Positions 1 through 5,072 of a DNA stretch of 22,302 nt are shown here, in pieces. Below the pieces are notes generated by a model. It ran no database searches. It saw only the letters and a program-made list of their open reading frames with translations, and was not told the DNA's origin. The translations under genes were made by a program, and so were the position numbers. Position 1 is the stretch's first letter. Every line of letters starts with the position of its first letter. Source of the stretch: a virus; IMG/VR virus record IMGVR_UViG_3300032291_000843, positions 1-22,302 of that record, one strand, 5' to 3'.

Positions 1-37
1 AAAATCCCTGAAAATGTCGACAAATCTATATAGAATC

Positions 38-51
38 ATATAGATCTATAT
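38..51. repeat. Perfect 14-bp palindrome
   Basis: ATATAGATCTATAT reads the same on both strands. It is embedded in a longer tract rich in CTATATA/TATAGAT words, with ATCTATA (about 25-31) and TATAGAT (39-45) also forming an imperfect inverted repeat. It could be a protein-binding site, but in such AT-rich sequence chance palindromes are not rare. Confidence 0.4.
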
Positions 52-113
52 ATAAAAGTATACTAAATCTAGCATAATATACCCAGAATCTGTCAGAATT
101 TTTCTATGAAAAT

Positions 114-178
114 CTATTGACAATGTGGGCAAAATATGCCATTTACGAGGCTATTGACAAAATCCCTGAAATATGCCA
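114..178 (+). repeat. Two-copy 28-bp imperfect direct repeat
   Basis: Copy 1 (114-141) and copy 2 (151-178) share CTATTGACAA at the left end and ATATGCCA at the right end with the same spacing, while the central 10 bases differ. The period is 37 bp. A third, weaker copy begins with TTGACA at 207. The identical decamer CTATTGACAA recurs, in the minus orientation, at the -35 box of the protease promoter near 8350. Confidence 0.55.
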
Positions 179-301
179 GCATGTCTATATATCCAGAATG
201 GAAAATTTGACATTACGGGCATTCATATAGTAAGGTTCAATTAGACATATATTAATTTGTCGATAAATCAATAACTAATCTAATAGTATCTATAGTATAA
301 A

Positions 302-331
302 TTCTCCACAATGCTCCACTTTGCTCCATTT
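302..331 (+). repeat. Three tandem decamers
   Basis: TTCTCCACAA, TGCTCCACTT and TGCTCCATTT follow one another without gaps. The first resembles a DnaA box (TTATCCACA) with one difference, but the others do not. They lie just upstream of a strong plus-strand SD-like AGGAGG at about 343-348. Confidence 0.45.
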
Positions 332-386
332 ATAAGGGGTCTAGGAGGCTATATGAGACACTTTAATGAGCGGGGGGATATAGGAG

Positions 387-632
387 TTAGATGCCATATC
401 TGTCTGGATCAGCCAGAATATCTTGGAGCAAGTCCTCTGGCATAGAATGACCAGCATTGGCATGAGCTTCTAAATGATCTCTTAATTGATCATCATTGGT
501 TATCTTATTATTGGATATATATAAACTTAATCCAGAGGTATCTTTATCTAACCAACATCCAGCACATTCTATATGTCCGTCTACATGAGGGTATATGTAT
601 ATATGGCTATCTATGAATCTGCTATATGCCAT
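387..632 (-). CDS. Small conserved-type phage protein, HxxxH C-terminus
   Basis: This 81-residue protein has no function I recognise. The N-terminal half is aromatic-rich with a CAGC pair of cysteines (residues 23-26). The C-terminal third reads HLEAHANAGHSMPEDLL, a His-rich helical segment of a type I remember from short actinophage proteins. That resemblance is from memory, not a search. The start overlaps the end of the next upstream gene by 11 nt, consistent with translational coupling. It is the last gene of the leftward cluster, with no clear terminator behind it. Confidence 0.75.
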   Translation of the reverse strand: MAYSRFIDSHIYIYPHVDGHIECAGCWLDKDTSGLSLYISNNKITNDDQLRDHLEAHANAGHSMPEDLLQDILADPDRYGI

Positions 633-807
633 TGTTCTTCCGCCTTTGATTCTCCCGTTTTTGTTTAGCCCTATGCTCTTTTAATTTCTCAGGATCAGCT
701 TTTTGGACTATTGTTACCTCACCACATAGCCTGTTATATCTCTCTCTAGCCCTTCCAGGGCCAGGATGAGCACCAGGCTTTTTTAGTTTATATTTACCGA
801 ATGGCAT
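622..807 (-). CDS. Small basic hypothetical protein
   Basis: The protein has 61 residues and is strongly basic, with Lys/Arg-rich stretches at both ends, one cysteine and no transmembrane segment. A nucleic-acid-binding role is possible from charge alone. It overlaps its upstream neighbour by 14 nt and its downstream neighbour by 11 nt, which supports its being a real coupled gene. I do not recognise the family. Confidence 0.65.
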   Translation of the reverse strand: MPFGKYKLKKPGAHPGPGRARERYNRLCGEVTIVQKADPEKLKEHRAKQKRENQRRKNNGI

Positions 808-1015
808 TAGTTCTTACCAGTAGTTCTCTCATTACTATCTCTTCCGCCTGCTTTTGGCTATGGCAATAGCCATATGTCAGGATCTCTCCGTGATTGTATA
901 ATGTCCATTTATAGGGCATAGGATCAAGCTTAAACCCTTTTATAATCTTGGGATTTCTATAGCTATTAGGTTTCTCTAATTTAGGTACATACTCTTCAAT
1001 CTCATGGTATATCAT
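794..1015 (-). CDS. Hypothetical protein, 73 aa
   Basis: No recognisable domain. The sequence is Lys/Glu/Tyr-rich and soluble, with a segment around residues 36-60 (WTLYNHGEILTYGY...) that looks like short beta strands followed by a helix. Its ATG overlaps the stop codon of the 19-codon gene upstream (ATGA overlap at 1012-1015), so its translation is probably coupled to that gene. Confidence 0.65.
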   Translation of the reverse strand: MIYHEIEEYVPKLEKPNSYRNPKIIKGFKLDPMPYKWTLYNHGEILTYGYCHSQKQAEEIVMRELLVRTNAIR

Positions 1016-1071
1016 CTATTAGGTCCAAGAAATGGAGTTATGCCCTCGCACCCATACTTTGTACAGGTCAT
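1012..1071 (-). CDS. 19-aa coupled microprotein with two cysteines
   Basis: The frame reads MTCTKYGCEGITPFLGPNR and then TGA. It exactly fills the gap between two accepted genes. Its ATG overlaps the upstream stop by 4 nt (1068-1071) and its TGA overlaps the downstream ATG by 4 nt (1012-1015). An AAGGA Shine-Dalgarno lies 7 nt before the ATG. The Cys3 and Cys8 pair resembles the other Cys-bearing microproteins of this window. Double ATGA coupling plus a well-placed SD argues for real translation; length alone argues for caution. Confidence 0.5.
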   Translation of the reverse strand: MTCTKYGCEGITPFLGPNR

Positions 1072-1271
1072 GATAGTTCCTTCTCAATAGCTTGAATAGT
1101 CGGGCAAGGATAATCGGTTACGCAATCCTCGCAAAGAACTTTATTTATAGTTTCTACCATTTTATGCAATTCCACTACTGCACGAAGGGCGTGTATTGAT
1201 TGAGCATCACCATTGTAAAGTGCAACATCTAACCTACGATTGATTTCAACAATCAATTCATCGTGTGTCAT
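1068..1271 (-). CDS. Conserved-type phage protein with CxxC...YPCP tail
   Basis: The start at 1271 (67 aa, MTHDELI...) is preferred over an in-frame ATG at 1289. The 1271 ATG forms a TAATG junction with the upstream stop, while the 1289 ATG has no SD. The protein is mostly helical (residues 1-47) and ends with CEDCVTDYPCPTIQAIEKEL, where three cysteines could bind a metal. This type of tail is familiar to me from small actinophage proteins, but the function is unknown. Confidence 0.7.
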   Translation of the reverse strand: MTHDELIVEINRRLDVALYNGDAQSIHALRAVVELHKMVETINKVLCEDCVTDYPCPTIQAIEKELS

Positions 1272-1480
1272 TAGTATCCACCCATACATTCATTACGAGT
1301 ATGATATAGTCTGATCTTTGTCATTGTCTTCTTATTAGGAGCATAAAGCTCTTCTCCACAGCAGGCCGTCTTTAAATACCATTCTTTAGCAAAGTAGTCA
1401 TAGACCATGCCCTTGAAATTGGCATACTTATGCGCCACAAATGTAGCAAATGGATCAGGTATCTCAAGGCTTTGTATCAT
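1271..1480 (-). CDS. Hypothetical protein from a leaderless promoter
   Basis: The protein has 69 residues, is aromatic-rich, and carries adjacent cysteines (CCGEE) and one more near the C-terminus, a possible metal site. No family is recognised. The ATG lies 6 nt after a TATACT box and no SD is present, so it is probably translated from a leaderless mRNA and heads a leftward cluster that runs to 387. An inverted repeat covers the -35 region of that promoter, suggesting a repressor site. Confidence 0.7.
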   Translation of the reverse strand: MIQSLEIPDPFATFVAHKYANFKGMVYDYFAKEWYLKTACCGEELYAPNKKTMTKIRLYHTRNECMGGY

Positions 1481-1486
1481 GCTTTA

Positions 1487-1515
1487 AGTATAACATTTAT
1501 GACGGGTGCCGTCAA
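1487..1515 (-). promoter_or_regulatory. Leaderless promoter with overlapping inverted repeat
   Basis: Minus-strand TTGACG (1510-1515), a 17-nt spacer, and TATACT (1487-1492), followed 6 nt later by the ATG at 1480. The perfect inverted repeat TGACGG-cac-CCGTCA (1500-1514) covers the -35 box and part of the spacer, where a repressor would block RNA polymerase. Confidence 0.7.
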
Positions 1516-1519
1516 TGGT

Positions 1520-1550
1520 CTCTACCGCCGAACTTTTCGCACTAATTGCG
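1520..1550. repeat. Intergenic repeat, copy A
   Basis: Read on the minus strand it runs CGCAATTAGTG, then CGAAAAGTT, then CGGCGGTAGAG. A close copy lies at 3974-4006. Both copies begin 6-8 nt after the stop codon of the preceding gene. No stable hairpin is evident, and the function is unknown. Confidence 0.5.
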
Positions 1551-1558
1551 ATCTATAT

Positions 1559-1756
1559 TTAACTTAATCTAATATTAGAGTTATAGTATTTTCCAGTAGG
1601 ATTAGATTCAAAATCAGATAGTTGATCTTCATCCATTACATACTCAGCAGACCCACCCCTATTAAAGGATATGTCTACAGTATAGTTTTCATTCTTTTCA
1701 TCCCATTGAGCTTCTACAGCCCCTATGCTTATCGGGAACTCTTTGCTCTCTGGCAT
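1559..1756 (-). CDS. Hypothetical acidic protein, 65 aa
   Basis: The acidic, beta-strand-rich sequence includes AQWDEKNENYTVDISFNRGG and no cysteines or membrane segments. It starts 1 nt after the stop of the gene upstream and has no good SD, so it is probably coupled to it. It is followed by the 31-bp intergenic repeat and a new promoter, so it appears to end a transcription unit. No function can be proposed. Confidence 0.7.
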   Translation of the reverse strand: MPESKEFPISIGAVEAQWDEKNENYTVDISFNRGGSAEYVMDEDQLSDFESNPTGKYYNSNIRLS

Positions 1757-1757
1757 A

Positions 1758-2522
1758 TTAATTATTTCTAGGTATTAGAGTTTGAGGACCTTCTGTGCCA
1801 AATAGAGACTTCTTTACAGGAACACAGTTAGGAACTCTTCTGCCGTTCTTATCCTTCATTCCTACCTGCTTATATCCAGCCCAGCAGGCTTTCTCCATAT
1901 TGTCCCATTTATCTTCTTCTTCATTCTCTGAGTCATAAGACTTTGAAATCTCTTCATCTGAAAGCTCTTCTGCCTTCTTCATACCATTATGACCAGAACA
2001 CATCTTTTGAGCACATCCGCCCTTAGACTTACACTCTTCGCAACCTTCGCAATCGCAGCCTTCTGTGTCTTCCATATCGTCTTCTTCTTCTTCTTCAATT
2101 TCAATCTCAATTGATTTAGTAATAGGATTAACTACATCGTCAAGAATATCTTTAATCTCTTCCATGATCTCTTCTTCATGTCCATGCCAGTCTTTTTTCA
2201 TTGTTTTCTCCCTATTAACTATTTTTCTGGACCAAGAAAATCCTGCGTCCCCGCCCCATGCAAGCCACATAATTTTGCCATTTGATGGGCTTTCTGCGTT
2301 ATCCCAGTCTTTACCTTGTTTATCTACTTCGTGACGTGAGAAATAAGAATACATTCTCTTTACGGTAGACAGGCTTAAGGTTTCTCCTCTTGCTAGTTGT
2401 CCAGCTCTTGTCCAGCCCACTGCAGTTCCTGCACCCTTTGCTTTACCCTGCTCTTTAAGTTTAATTGCTCTACGAGCAGCAGATTGCATTCCTGATGTTG
2501 GCTTGTATCCTTCTTTACTCAT
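1758..2522 (-). CDS. Mosaic phage protein: SARR-type N-domain, acidic linker, Cys cluster
   Basis: 254 residues in three parts. Residues 5-105 (SGMQSAARRAIKLKEQG ... TVKRMYSYFSRHEVDKQGK ... MWLAWGGDAGFSW) form a basic module that I have seen as a stand-alone or fused domain in phage structural and head-protease gene neighbourhoods. Residues 110-155 are a very acidic linker with a run of Glu. Residues 156-178 hold six cysteines and a histidine in 23 positions, a likely zinc cluster. Residues 212-237 (KACWAGYKQVGM ... VPNCVPVKK) match a short motif common in phage virion or protease proteins. The exact role is unknown; a head-assembly accessory or DNA-binding protein is possible. The ATG lies 6 nt after a TATAAT box. 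Confidence 0.8.
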   Translation of the reverse strand: MSKEGYKPTSGMQSAARRAIKLKEQGKAKGAGTAVGWTRAGQLARGETLSLSTVKRMYSYFSRHEVDKQGKDWDNAESPSNGKIMWLAWGGDAGFSWSRKIVNREKTMKKDWHGHEEEIMEEIKDILDDVVNPITKSIEIEIEEEEEDDMEDTEGCDCEGCEECKSKGGCAQKMCSGHNGMKKAEELSDEEISKSYDSENEEEDKWDNMEKACWAGYKQVGMKDKNGRRVPNCVPVKKSLFGTEGPQTLIPRNN

Positions 2523-2528
2523 AGGTAT

Positions 2529-2537
2529 ATTATATCA
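2529..2537 (-). promoter_or_regulatory. Extended -10 leaderless promoter
   Basis: Minus-strand TGATATAAT is an extended -10 box (TG at 2536-2537). TATAAT (2529-2534) ends 6 nt before the ATG at 2522. There is no clear -35 box, which an extended -10 can tolerate. Confidence 0.6.
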
Positions 2538-2539
2538 TT

Positions 2540-2725
2540 TCATTCATGAAGATCTGGGCTCATCCAAAGATCTCCGTGTATAATTGTGTACCTTAATACT
2601 AGTCGACTAGAATTACATTTCAAACATCTAGGAATATAATCTAATTCTTTAGACAGTTCCATATACAATTCAGCTTTACATTTACATATAAAGGAATAAG
2701 TATAGTCTCCTGCTACATTACTCAA
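2540..2725 (-). CDS. Small zinc-ribbon-like protein
   Basis: This 61-residue protein has a CKC pair (residues 14-16) and a CLKC pair (34-37) about 20 residues apart, the usual layout of a four-cysteine zinc ribbon. The hydrophobic residues between fit beta strands. It overlaps the 3' end of the SpeD-like gene by 8 nt, so it is coupled to it. Zinc-ribbon proteins of this size in phages are often DNA- or protein-binding accessories; the specific partner is unknown. Confidence 0.7.
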   Translation of the reverse strand: MSNVAGDYTYSFICKCKAELYMELSKELDYIPRCLKCNSSRLVLRYTIIHGDLWMSPDLHE

Positions 2726-3149
2726 AGTCTATTTGTGCTTCAAACAATGTATCTATAGTTGAAGAGTTTCCTCCACGACTTTGTTTGAGAACATTGAATC
2801 CTGTTTCTCTCTCTAGTATCATGTAGCTATAATCAAATAAGCCCAGTTCATCTTCTAACTTTCTTAAAATCTGTTCTTCTGGTAGTTCCCCGCAAGTATA
2901 TAGATCAAATTGTATCTCTGCTGGAAATGGCTCATCCCAGACGTGTAGGGCTATGTGTGATGTCTCTATCATAACTACACATGTTAATCCCCTGTTCCCG
3001 TCCTTTGTTACGTATGAGGCATATGGTCCTTGTATTGTCTTCATGTTGATGGAATCAACTAATGACTGCATCCACTCTACCGCCGACGCTTCACTTTTGA
3101 TTGCATTATTTGTGTACCCATTAACGAGTAATTGATTATGTAATGGCAT
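2718..3149 (-). CDS. speD: S-adenosylmethionine decarboxylase-like (SpeD family)
   Basis: 143 residues, close to the usual length of prokaryotic SpeD. The family makes a pyruvoyl cofactor by self-cleavage before a serine and normally converts S-adenosylmethionine to its decarboxylated form for spermidine synthesis. The core reads ETSHIALHVWDEP (62-74) and DLYTCG (82-87), keeping the cleavage Ser64, His65, His69 and the catalytic Cys86. The residue before Ser64 is Thr63 where classical enzymes have Glu (ESH). Related SpeD homologues are reported to decarboxylate ornithine or arginine instead, so the substrate is open. A GAAAGG SD precedes the ATG. No other polyamine gene is in the window. Confidence 0.8.
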   Translation of the reverse strand: MPLHNQLLVNGYTNNAIKSEASAVEWMQSLVDSINMKTIQGPYASYVTKDGNRGLTCVVMIETSHIALHVWDEPFPAEIQFDLYTCGELPEEQILRKLEDELGLFDYSYMILERETGFNVLKQSRGGNSSTIDTLFEAQIDFE

Positions 3150-3153
3150 ATGT

Positions 3154-3420
3154 TTAACCTTTCTTTTTTGGTTTTGGCTTTCTATCTTCGATCAGTTTAA
3201 CTACATAATCTAATCCTTCTGCATAGGCAGACGCATCGTCCTTGGCCCAGAGAAGATTGCCTTCTGCATCAAATGACGAGCCCCTATAAACAAGATACTC
3301 CGCCTTATGTAGTAGTATTAATTCTACCAAATTCTCTCTCTCAAAGGCCACAGCTTTTGAGCACCCAGAGCATGGGCATACCCAACTACCCCTGTCTGGC
3401 GTTTGATTTGGATCTGCCAT
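3154..3420 (-). CDS. Hypothetical protein with CPCSGC motif
   Basis: The start at 3420 (88 aa, MADPNQ...) is preferred over 3426, because the GAGAGG SD is 9 nt from it but only 3 nt from the other ATG. Residues around 15-21 read CPCSGC, a compact cysteine cluster that may bind zinc or a metal. The rest is helical and ends with a basic KPKPKKKG tail. The gene overlaps the end of its upstream neighbour by 35 nt. No family is recognised. Confidence 0.7.
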   Translation of the reverse strand: MADPNQTPDRGSWVCPCSGCSKAVAFERENLVELILLHKAEYLVYRGSSFDAEGNLLWAKDDASAYAEGLDYVVKLIEDRKPKPKKKG

Positions 3421-3685
3421 CTTCATCAGCCTCTCTTGCCCATTGATCTTCCCATAGTCCCATCAATGATTCGTTTCCAATATCATCAAAGTAATAACGC
3501 TTGGCGTTACTATTGTATGTCCATCCATACCATCTATCGCCTTCAGACCATGTTAGATTAGTTGGTCCTTCTTTTTCATGATCTACCCTAGCCTTAGTTA
3601 CAGATTGATATAGCATTACTTCATCAAATACTGCATGTCTTAGTGTATCCCACCGAAATATTCTATTTACTAGCCAATTAATCAT
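3386..3685 (-). CDS. Hypothetical protein, 99 aa, Trp-rich
   Basis: A Trp- and Tyr-rich protein with no cysteines, beginning MINWLVNRIFRWDTL. The first helix is amphipathic, but there is no clear transmembrane segment. The C-terminus is very hydrophilic. Its ATG overlaps the upstream stop by 4 nt (3682-3685), indicating coupling. Function unknown. Confidence 0.7.
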   Translation of the reverse strand: MINWLVNRIFRWDTLRHAVFDEVMLYQSVTKARVDHEKEGPTNLTWSEGDRWYGWTYNSNAKRYYFDDIGNESLMGLWEDQWAREADEDGRSKSNARQG

Positions 3686-3876
3686 GCTCTTCCCGTCTTT
3701 TCAAGATAGTAAATAACATCACAATCTACATCACAAAGATCTAGCGTGATAATCTCTGCAACAACATCTGATCTAATTGAGTTCATTATTGCCCTGGTCA
3801 TTTGTTGGTCAACATCTAGCTCTAGGTTGACATATCTAACCCATGGCCTACGTAATGTATATGAACCTATTTTCAT
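3682..3876 (-). CDS. Hypothetical protein, 64 aa
   Basis: A short soluble protein with a CDVDCD segment near the C-terminus. It is joined by 4-nt ATGA overlaps to both neighbours, the CxxCG microprotein gene upstream and the Trp-rich gene downstream, so all three are probably translated together. No family recognised. Confidence 0.7.
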   Translation of the reverse strand: MKIGSYTLRRPWVRYVNLELDVDQQMTRAIMNSIRSDVVAEIITLDLCDVDCDVIYYLEKTGRA

Positions 3877-3965
3877 TTAGCACACCATACCCTATAGTCA
3901 GACATAGTCTGGTGGTTATCCCAGTATTCTATGTTTTCTTTGTCCATTCCGCATTTATTGCACAT
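3873..3965 (-). CDS. 30-aa CxxC microprotein
   Basis: The frame begins MCNKCGMDKENIEYWD and ends with WCAK. It has a purine-rich GAGAGAAG SD just before the ATG and shares a 4-nt ATGA overlap with the following gene. The N-terminal MCxxCG resembles the starts of two other microgenes here (4433 and 4841). The CxxC pair plus the C-terminal Cys and a His could bind one zinc ion. It lies directly after intergenic repeat copy B, which supplies part of the SD region. Confidence 0.6.
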   Translation of the reverse strand: MCNKCGMDKENIEYWDNHQTMSDYRVWCAK

Positions 3966-3973
3966 GTTCTTCT

Positions 3974-4006
3974 CTCTCCCGCCGCACTTTTGCTTCACTA
4001 ATTGCG
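3974..4006. repeat. Intergenic repeat, copy B
   Basis: Minus strand: CGCAATTAGTG, AAGCAAAAGTG, CGGCGGGAGAG. It matches copy A (1520-1550) at nearly every position apart from a 2-nt insertion and a few substitutions. It begins 6 nt after the groES-like stop codon. A looser match sits inside the SpeD-like gene near 3075-3105 and may be coincidence. Confidence 0.5.
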
Positions 4007-4012
4007 TGTATA

Positions 4013-4309
4013 TTAAGCTAATTTAGCCATTACATGTTTATTACTAAGCAATAGGTATTTGTTGCCTTCTTCATCTTCAATTTCTGTTCCAGAGTGATCT
4101 GGGTAGTAAATAGTATCACCGATATCAATACCTAAAATTGGGATAAGGTCGCCTTTGTAGTTAAACTCTCCATCGCCCATATCAACTACCTTGCCTTGCT
4201 TTGGACCGCTGTCTGTGAAGGCTGCAGATATAACTAAACCAGTCTTAGTAGTTTTATCTCCGTGCTCAATTTTTTCAATTAATAGCATACTGCCGATTGG
4301 CTTAATCAT
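4013..4309 (-). CDS. groES: GroES-like co-chaperonin
   Basis: 98 residues, the normal length of a 10-kDa chaperonin. The order of elements fits GroES/Cpn10: an N-terminal strand (MIKPIGSMLLIEKIE), a mobile loop at about 16-30 (GDKTTKTGLVISAA) that would contact host GroEL, then GKVVDMGDGE, a GDTIYYP strand, and a C-terminal strand (YLLLSNKHVMAKL). Phage co-chaperonins such as T4 gp31 replace host GroES to enlarge the folding chamber for capsid protein; that role is inference here. No GroEL gene is in the window. It has the strongest promoter seen (TTGACT-N17-TATAAT) and a GAGAGAAG SD, so high expression is likely. Confidence 0.92.
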   Translation of the reverse strand: MIKPIGSMLLIEKIEHGDKTTKTGLVISAAFTDSGPKQGKVVDMGDGEFNYKGDLIPILGIDIGDTIYYPDHSGTEIEDEEGNKYLLLSNKHVMAKLA

Positions 4310-4334
4310 TTAAAACTTCTCTCTATAGATACCT

Positions 4335-4363
4335 ATTATATAATATTTATATAGGTGAGTCAA
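4335..4363 (-). promoter_or_regulatory. Strong sigma-A-type promoter of groES
   Basis: Minus-strand TTGACT (4358-4363), a 17-nt spacer, and TATAAT (4335-4340). The leader is about 20 nt and carries a GAGAGAAG SD. The -35 box overlaps the 3' end of the microgene at 4347-4433. Confidence 0.8.
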
Positions 4364-4433
4364 GGGTTTCATCTATAGAATCATCTATAGTTCTTGAATG
4401 CTCTTTTGAGCAGTTACCGCATTCTTTGCACAT
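4347..4433 (-). CDS. 28-aa CxxCGxC microprotein
   Basis: The frame begins MCKECGNCSKEHSRT and continues as an acidic tail to a TAA at 4347. An AAGGA SD lies a few nt before the ATG. Three cysteines and a His in the first 12 residues form a compact potential metal site. It follows a terminator-like hairpin and overlaps the groES promoter, so its expression may depend on read-through. The resemblance of its start to those at 3965 and 4841 supports a small family. Confidence 0.55.
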   Translation of the reverse strand: MCKECGNCSKEHSRTIDDSIDETLDSPI

Positions 4434-4452
4434 CTTTATCCTTAAATAAATA

Positions 4453-4472
4453 TAGCCCCAATTACGGGGCCA
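4453..4472 (-). terminator. Rho-independent-type hairpin
   Basis: On the minus strand GCCCC and GGGGC pair (5 G-C pairs plus G-U and U-A) around the loop GUAAUU, followed by the U-rich tail UAUAUUUAUUU. It lies 14 nt after the stop of the gene at 4487-4699, so it plausibly ends or attenuates that transcript. Confidence 0.6.
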
Positions 4473-4486
4473 TATTCAATATATAG

Positions 4487-4699
4487 TTAGACCTTCTTTG
4501 GTCTTGTCTTCTTAGGCTTTGGGTCTAGAGAAGTTTCTCTACGTATTCCGTGACTATTGATATCTATCTTCATTCTTGGCTTAATGCCTTGCTTTGGATA
4601 TTTTCTTGTAGCTTCACGACTTGTTACTGCTCCAGAAGCAGATCCTGCTGCTGGTGGTGGCGTCATACCAGTTCCATCATCTTTTTGAAAATTACTCAT
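4487..4699 (-). CDS. Hypothetical basic protein, 70 aa
   Basis: A low-complexity, Pro/Gly/Lys-rich and probably disordered protein that ends in a basic KPKKTRPKKV tail. It overlaps the upstream 49-aa gene by 8 nt (ATGAGTAA junction), which supports coupling. A terminator-like hairpin follows. It could be a nucleic-acid-binding or virion-internal peptide, but nothing specific is recognised. Confidence 0.6.
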   Translation of the reverse strand: MSNFQKDDGTGMTPPPAAGSASGAVTSREATRKYPKQGIKPRMKIDINSHGIRRETSLDPKPKKTRPKKV

Positions 4700-4841
4700 T
4701 GATGAATTGTCTTGTCTGCTCTGGTGTTGAAGTCATGTCTAAAGTTAGACCTGATTCACCATCTCTTGAAACATCAATAACTGTAACTGGAATAATTCCA
4801 GTCTCGCTACCCAATGCCTCACATCCGCATTCAATACACAT
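4692..4841 (-). CDS. 49-aa microprotein with CIECGC start
   Basis: The frame begins MCIECGCEALGSETG and continues with a beta-rich stretch and a helix (TPEQTRQFINE). Three cysteines in the first seven residues suggest metal binding. It starts 2 nt after the stop of the gene at 4844-4999 and overlaps the next gene by 8 nt. No strong SD is visible, so coupling is likely. Its start resembles those of the microproteins at 4433 and 3965. Confidence 0.6.
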   Translation of the reverse strand: MCIECGCEALGSETGIIPVTVIDVSRDGESGLTLDMTSTPEQTRQFINE

Positions 4842-4843
4842 GA

Positions 4844-4999
4844 TTACTTACCGCCGTTGCCTAGGCCAGAACCATCTTGTGTTGACTTATCTGTTGCTGG
4901 TGTAGCTGATCCTGTATTATCTGAATAGTGTCCATCAATTGTAACTGGCGCTGAAGGCTTTACTTCATTGAAGCCTGTTAGGTTAATTCCGTCTGTCAT
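4844..4999 (-). CDS. 51-aa Gly/Ser/Thr-rich protein
   Basis: Begins MTDGINLTGFNEVKPSAP and ends in a Gly/Asn-rich tail (GSGLGNGGK). The composition suggests a flexible or disordered peptide. A TAGGAG SD lies 7 nt upstream. An extended -10 box about 55 nt upstream makes it the likely first gene of the run down to 4487. No family recognised. Confidence 0.6.
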   Translation of the reverse strand: MTDGINLTGFNEVKPSAPVTIDGHYSDNTGSATPATDKSTQDGSGLGNGGK

Positions 5000-5025
5000 T
5001 TTATTACTCCTATAGGTTGTATTTA

Positions 5026-5063
5026 GATGGGTCTAGAAATCCATCTATGAGTCTATTATAGCA
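5026..5063 (-). promoter_or_regulatory. Extended -10 promoter and leader hairpin
   Basis: Minus-strand TGCTATAAT (5055-5063) is an extended -10 box; no good -35 is present. A short stem AGATGG/CCATCT (5026-5046) lies in the predicted leader, upstream of the TAGGAG SD of the gene starting at 4999. Confidence 0.45.
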
Positions 5064-5072
5064 TTTAGTTGA

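Larger units (their letters stand above)
1..386. other. AT-rich noncoding region with repeats
   Basis: No convincing minus-strand gene lies in these 386 bases, which follow the last leftward gene. The stretch is very AT-rich. It holds a palindrome (38-51), two copies of a 28-bp imperfect direct repeat beginning CTATTGACAA (114 and 151), a third TTGACA at 207, and three tandem decamers of the type TGCTCCANTT (302-331). The TTGACA boxes lack a -10 box at the normal distance on the plus strand, so they do not read as ordinary promoters. A regulatory or replication-related region is possible but is only inferred. A short plus-strand reading frame with a strong SD starts at 353 and is discussed under findings. 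Confidence 0.6.

Noticed and set aside
114-234. TTGACA boxes as plus-strand promoters
   Set aside because: No TANNNT box lies 16-18 nt downstream of any of the three, so they are treated as repeats, not promoters.
1068-1289. Start at 1289 for the YPCP-tail protein
   Set aside because: No SD precedes it and it would overlap the upstream gene by 19 nt; the TAATG start at 1271 is the better choice.
2065-2334. Plus-strand 89-residue Ser/Ile-rich frame
   Set aside because: Antisense to the Glu-rich linker of the 254-aa protein; low complexity with no start signals.
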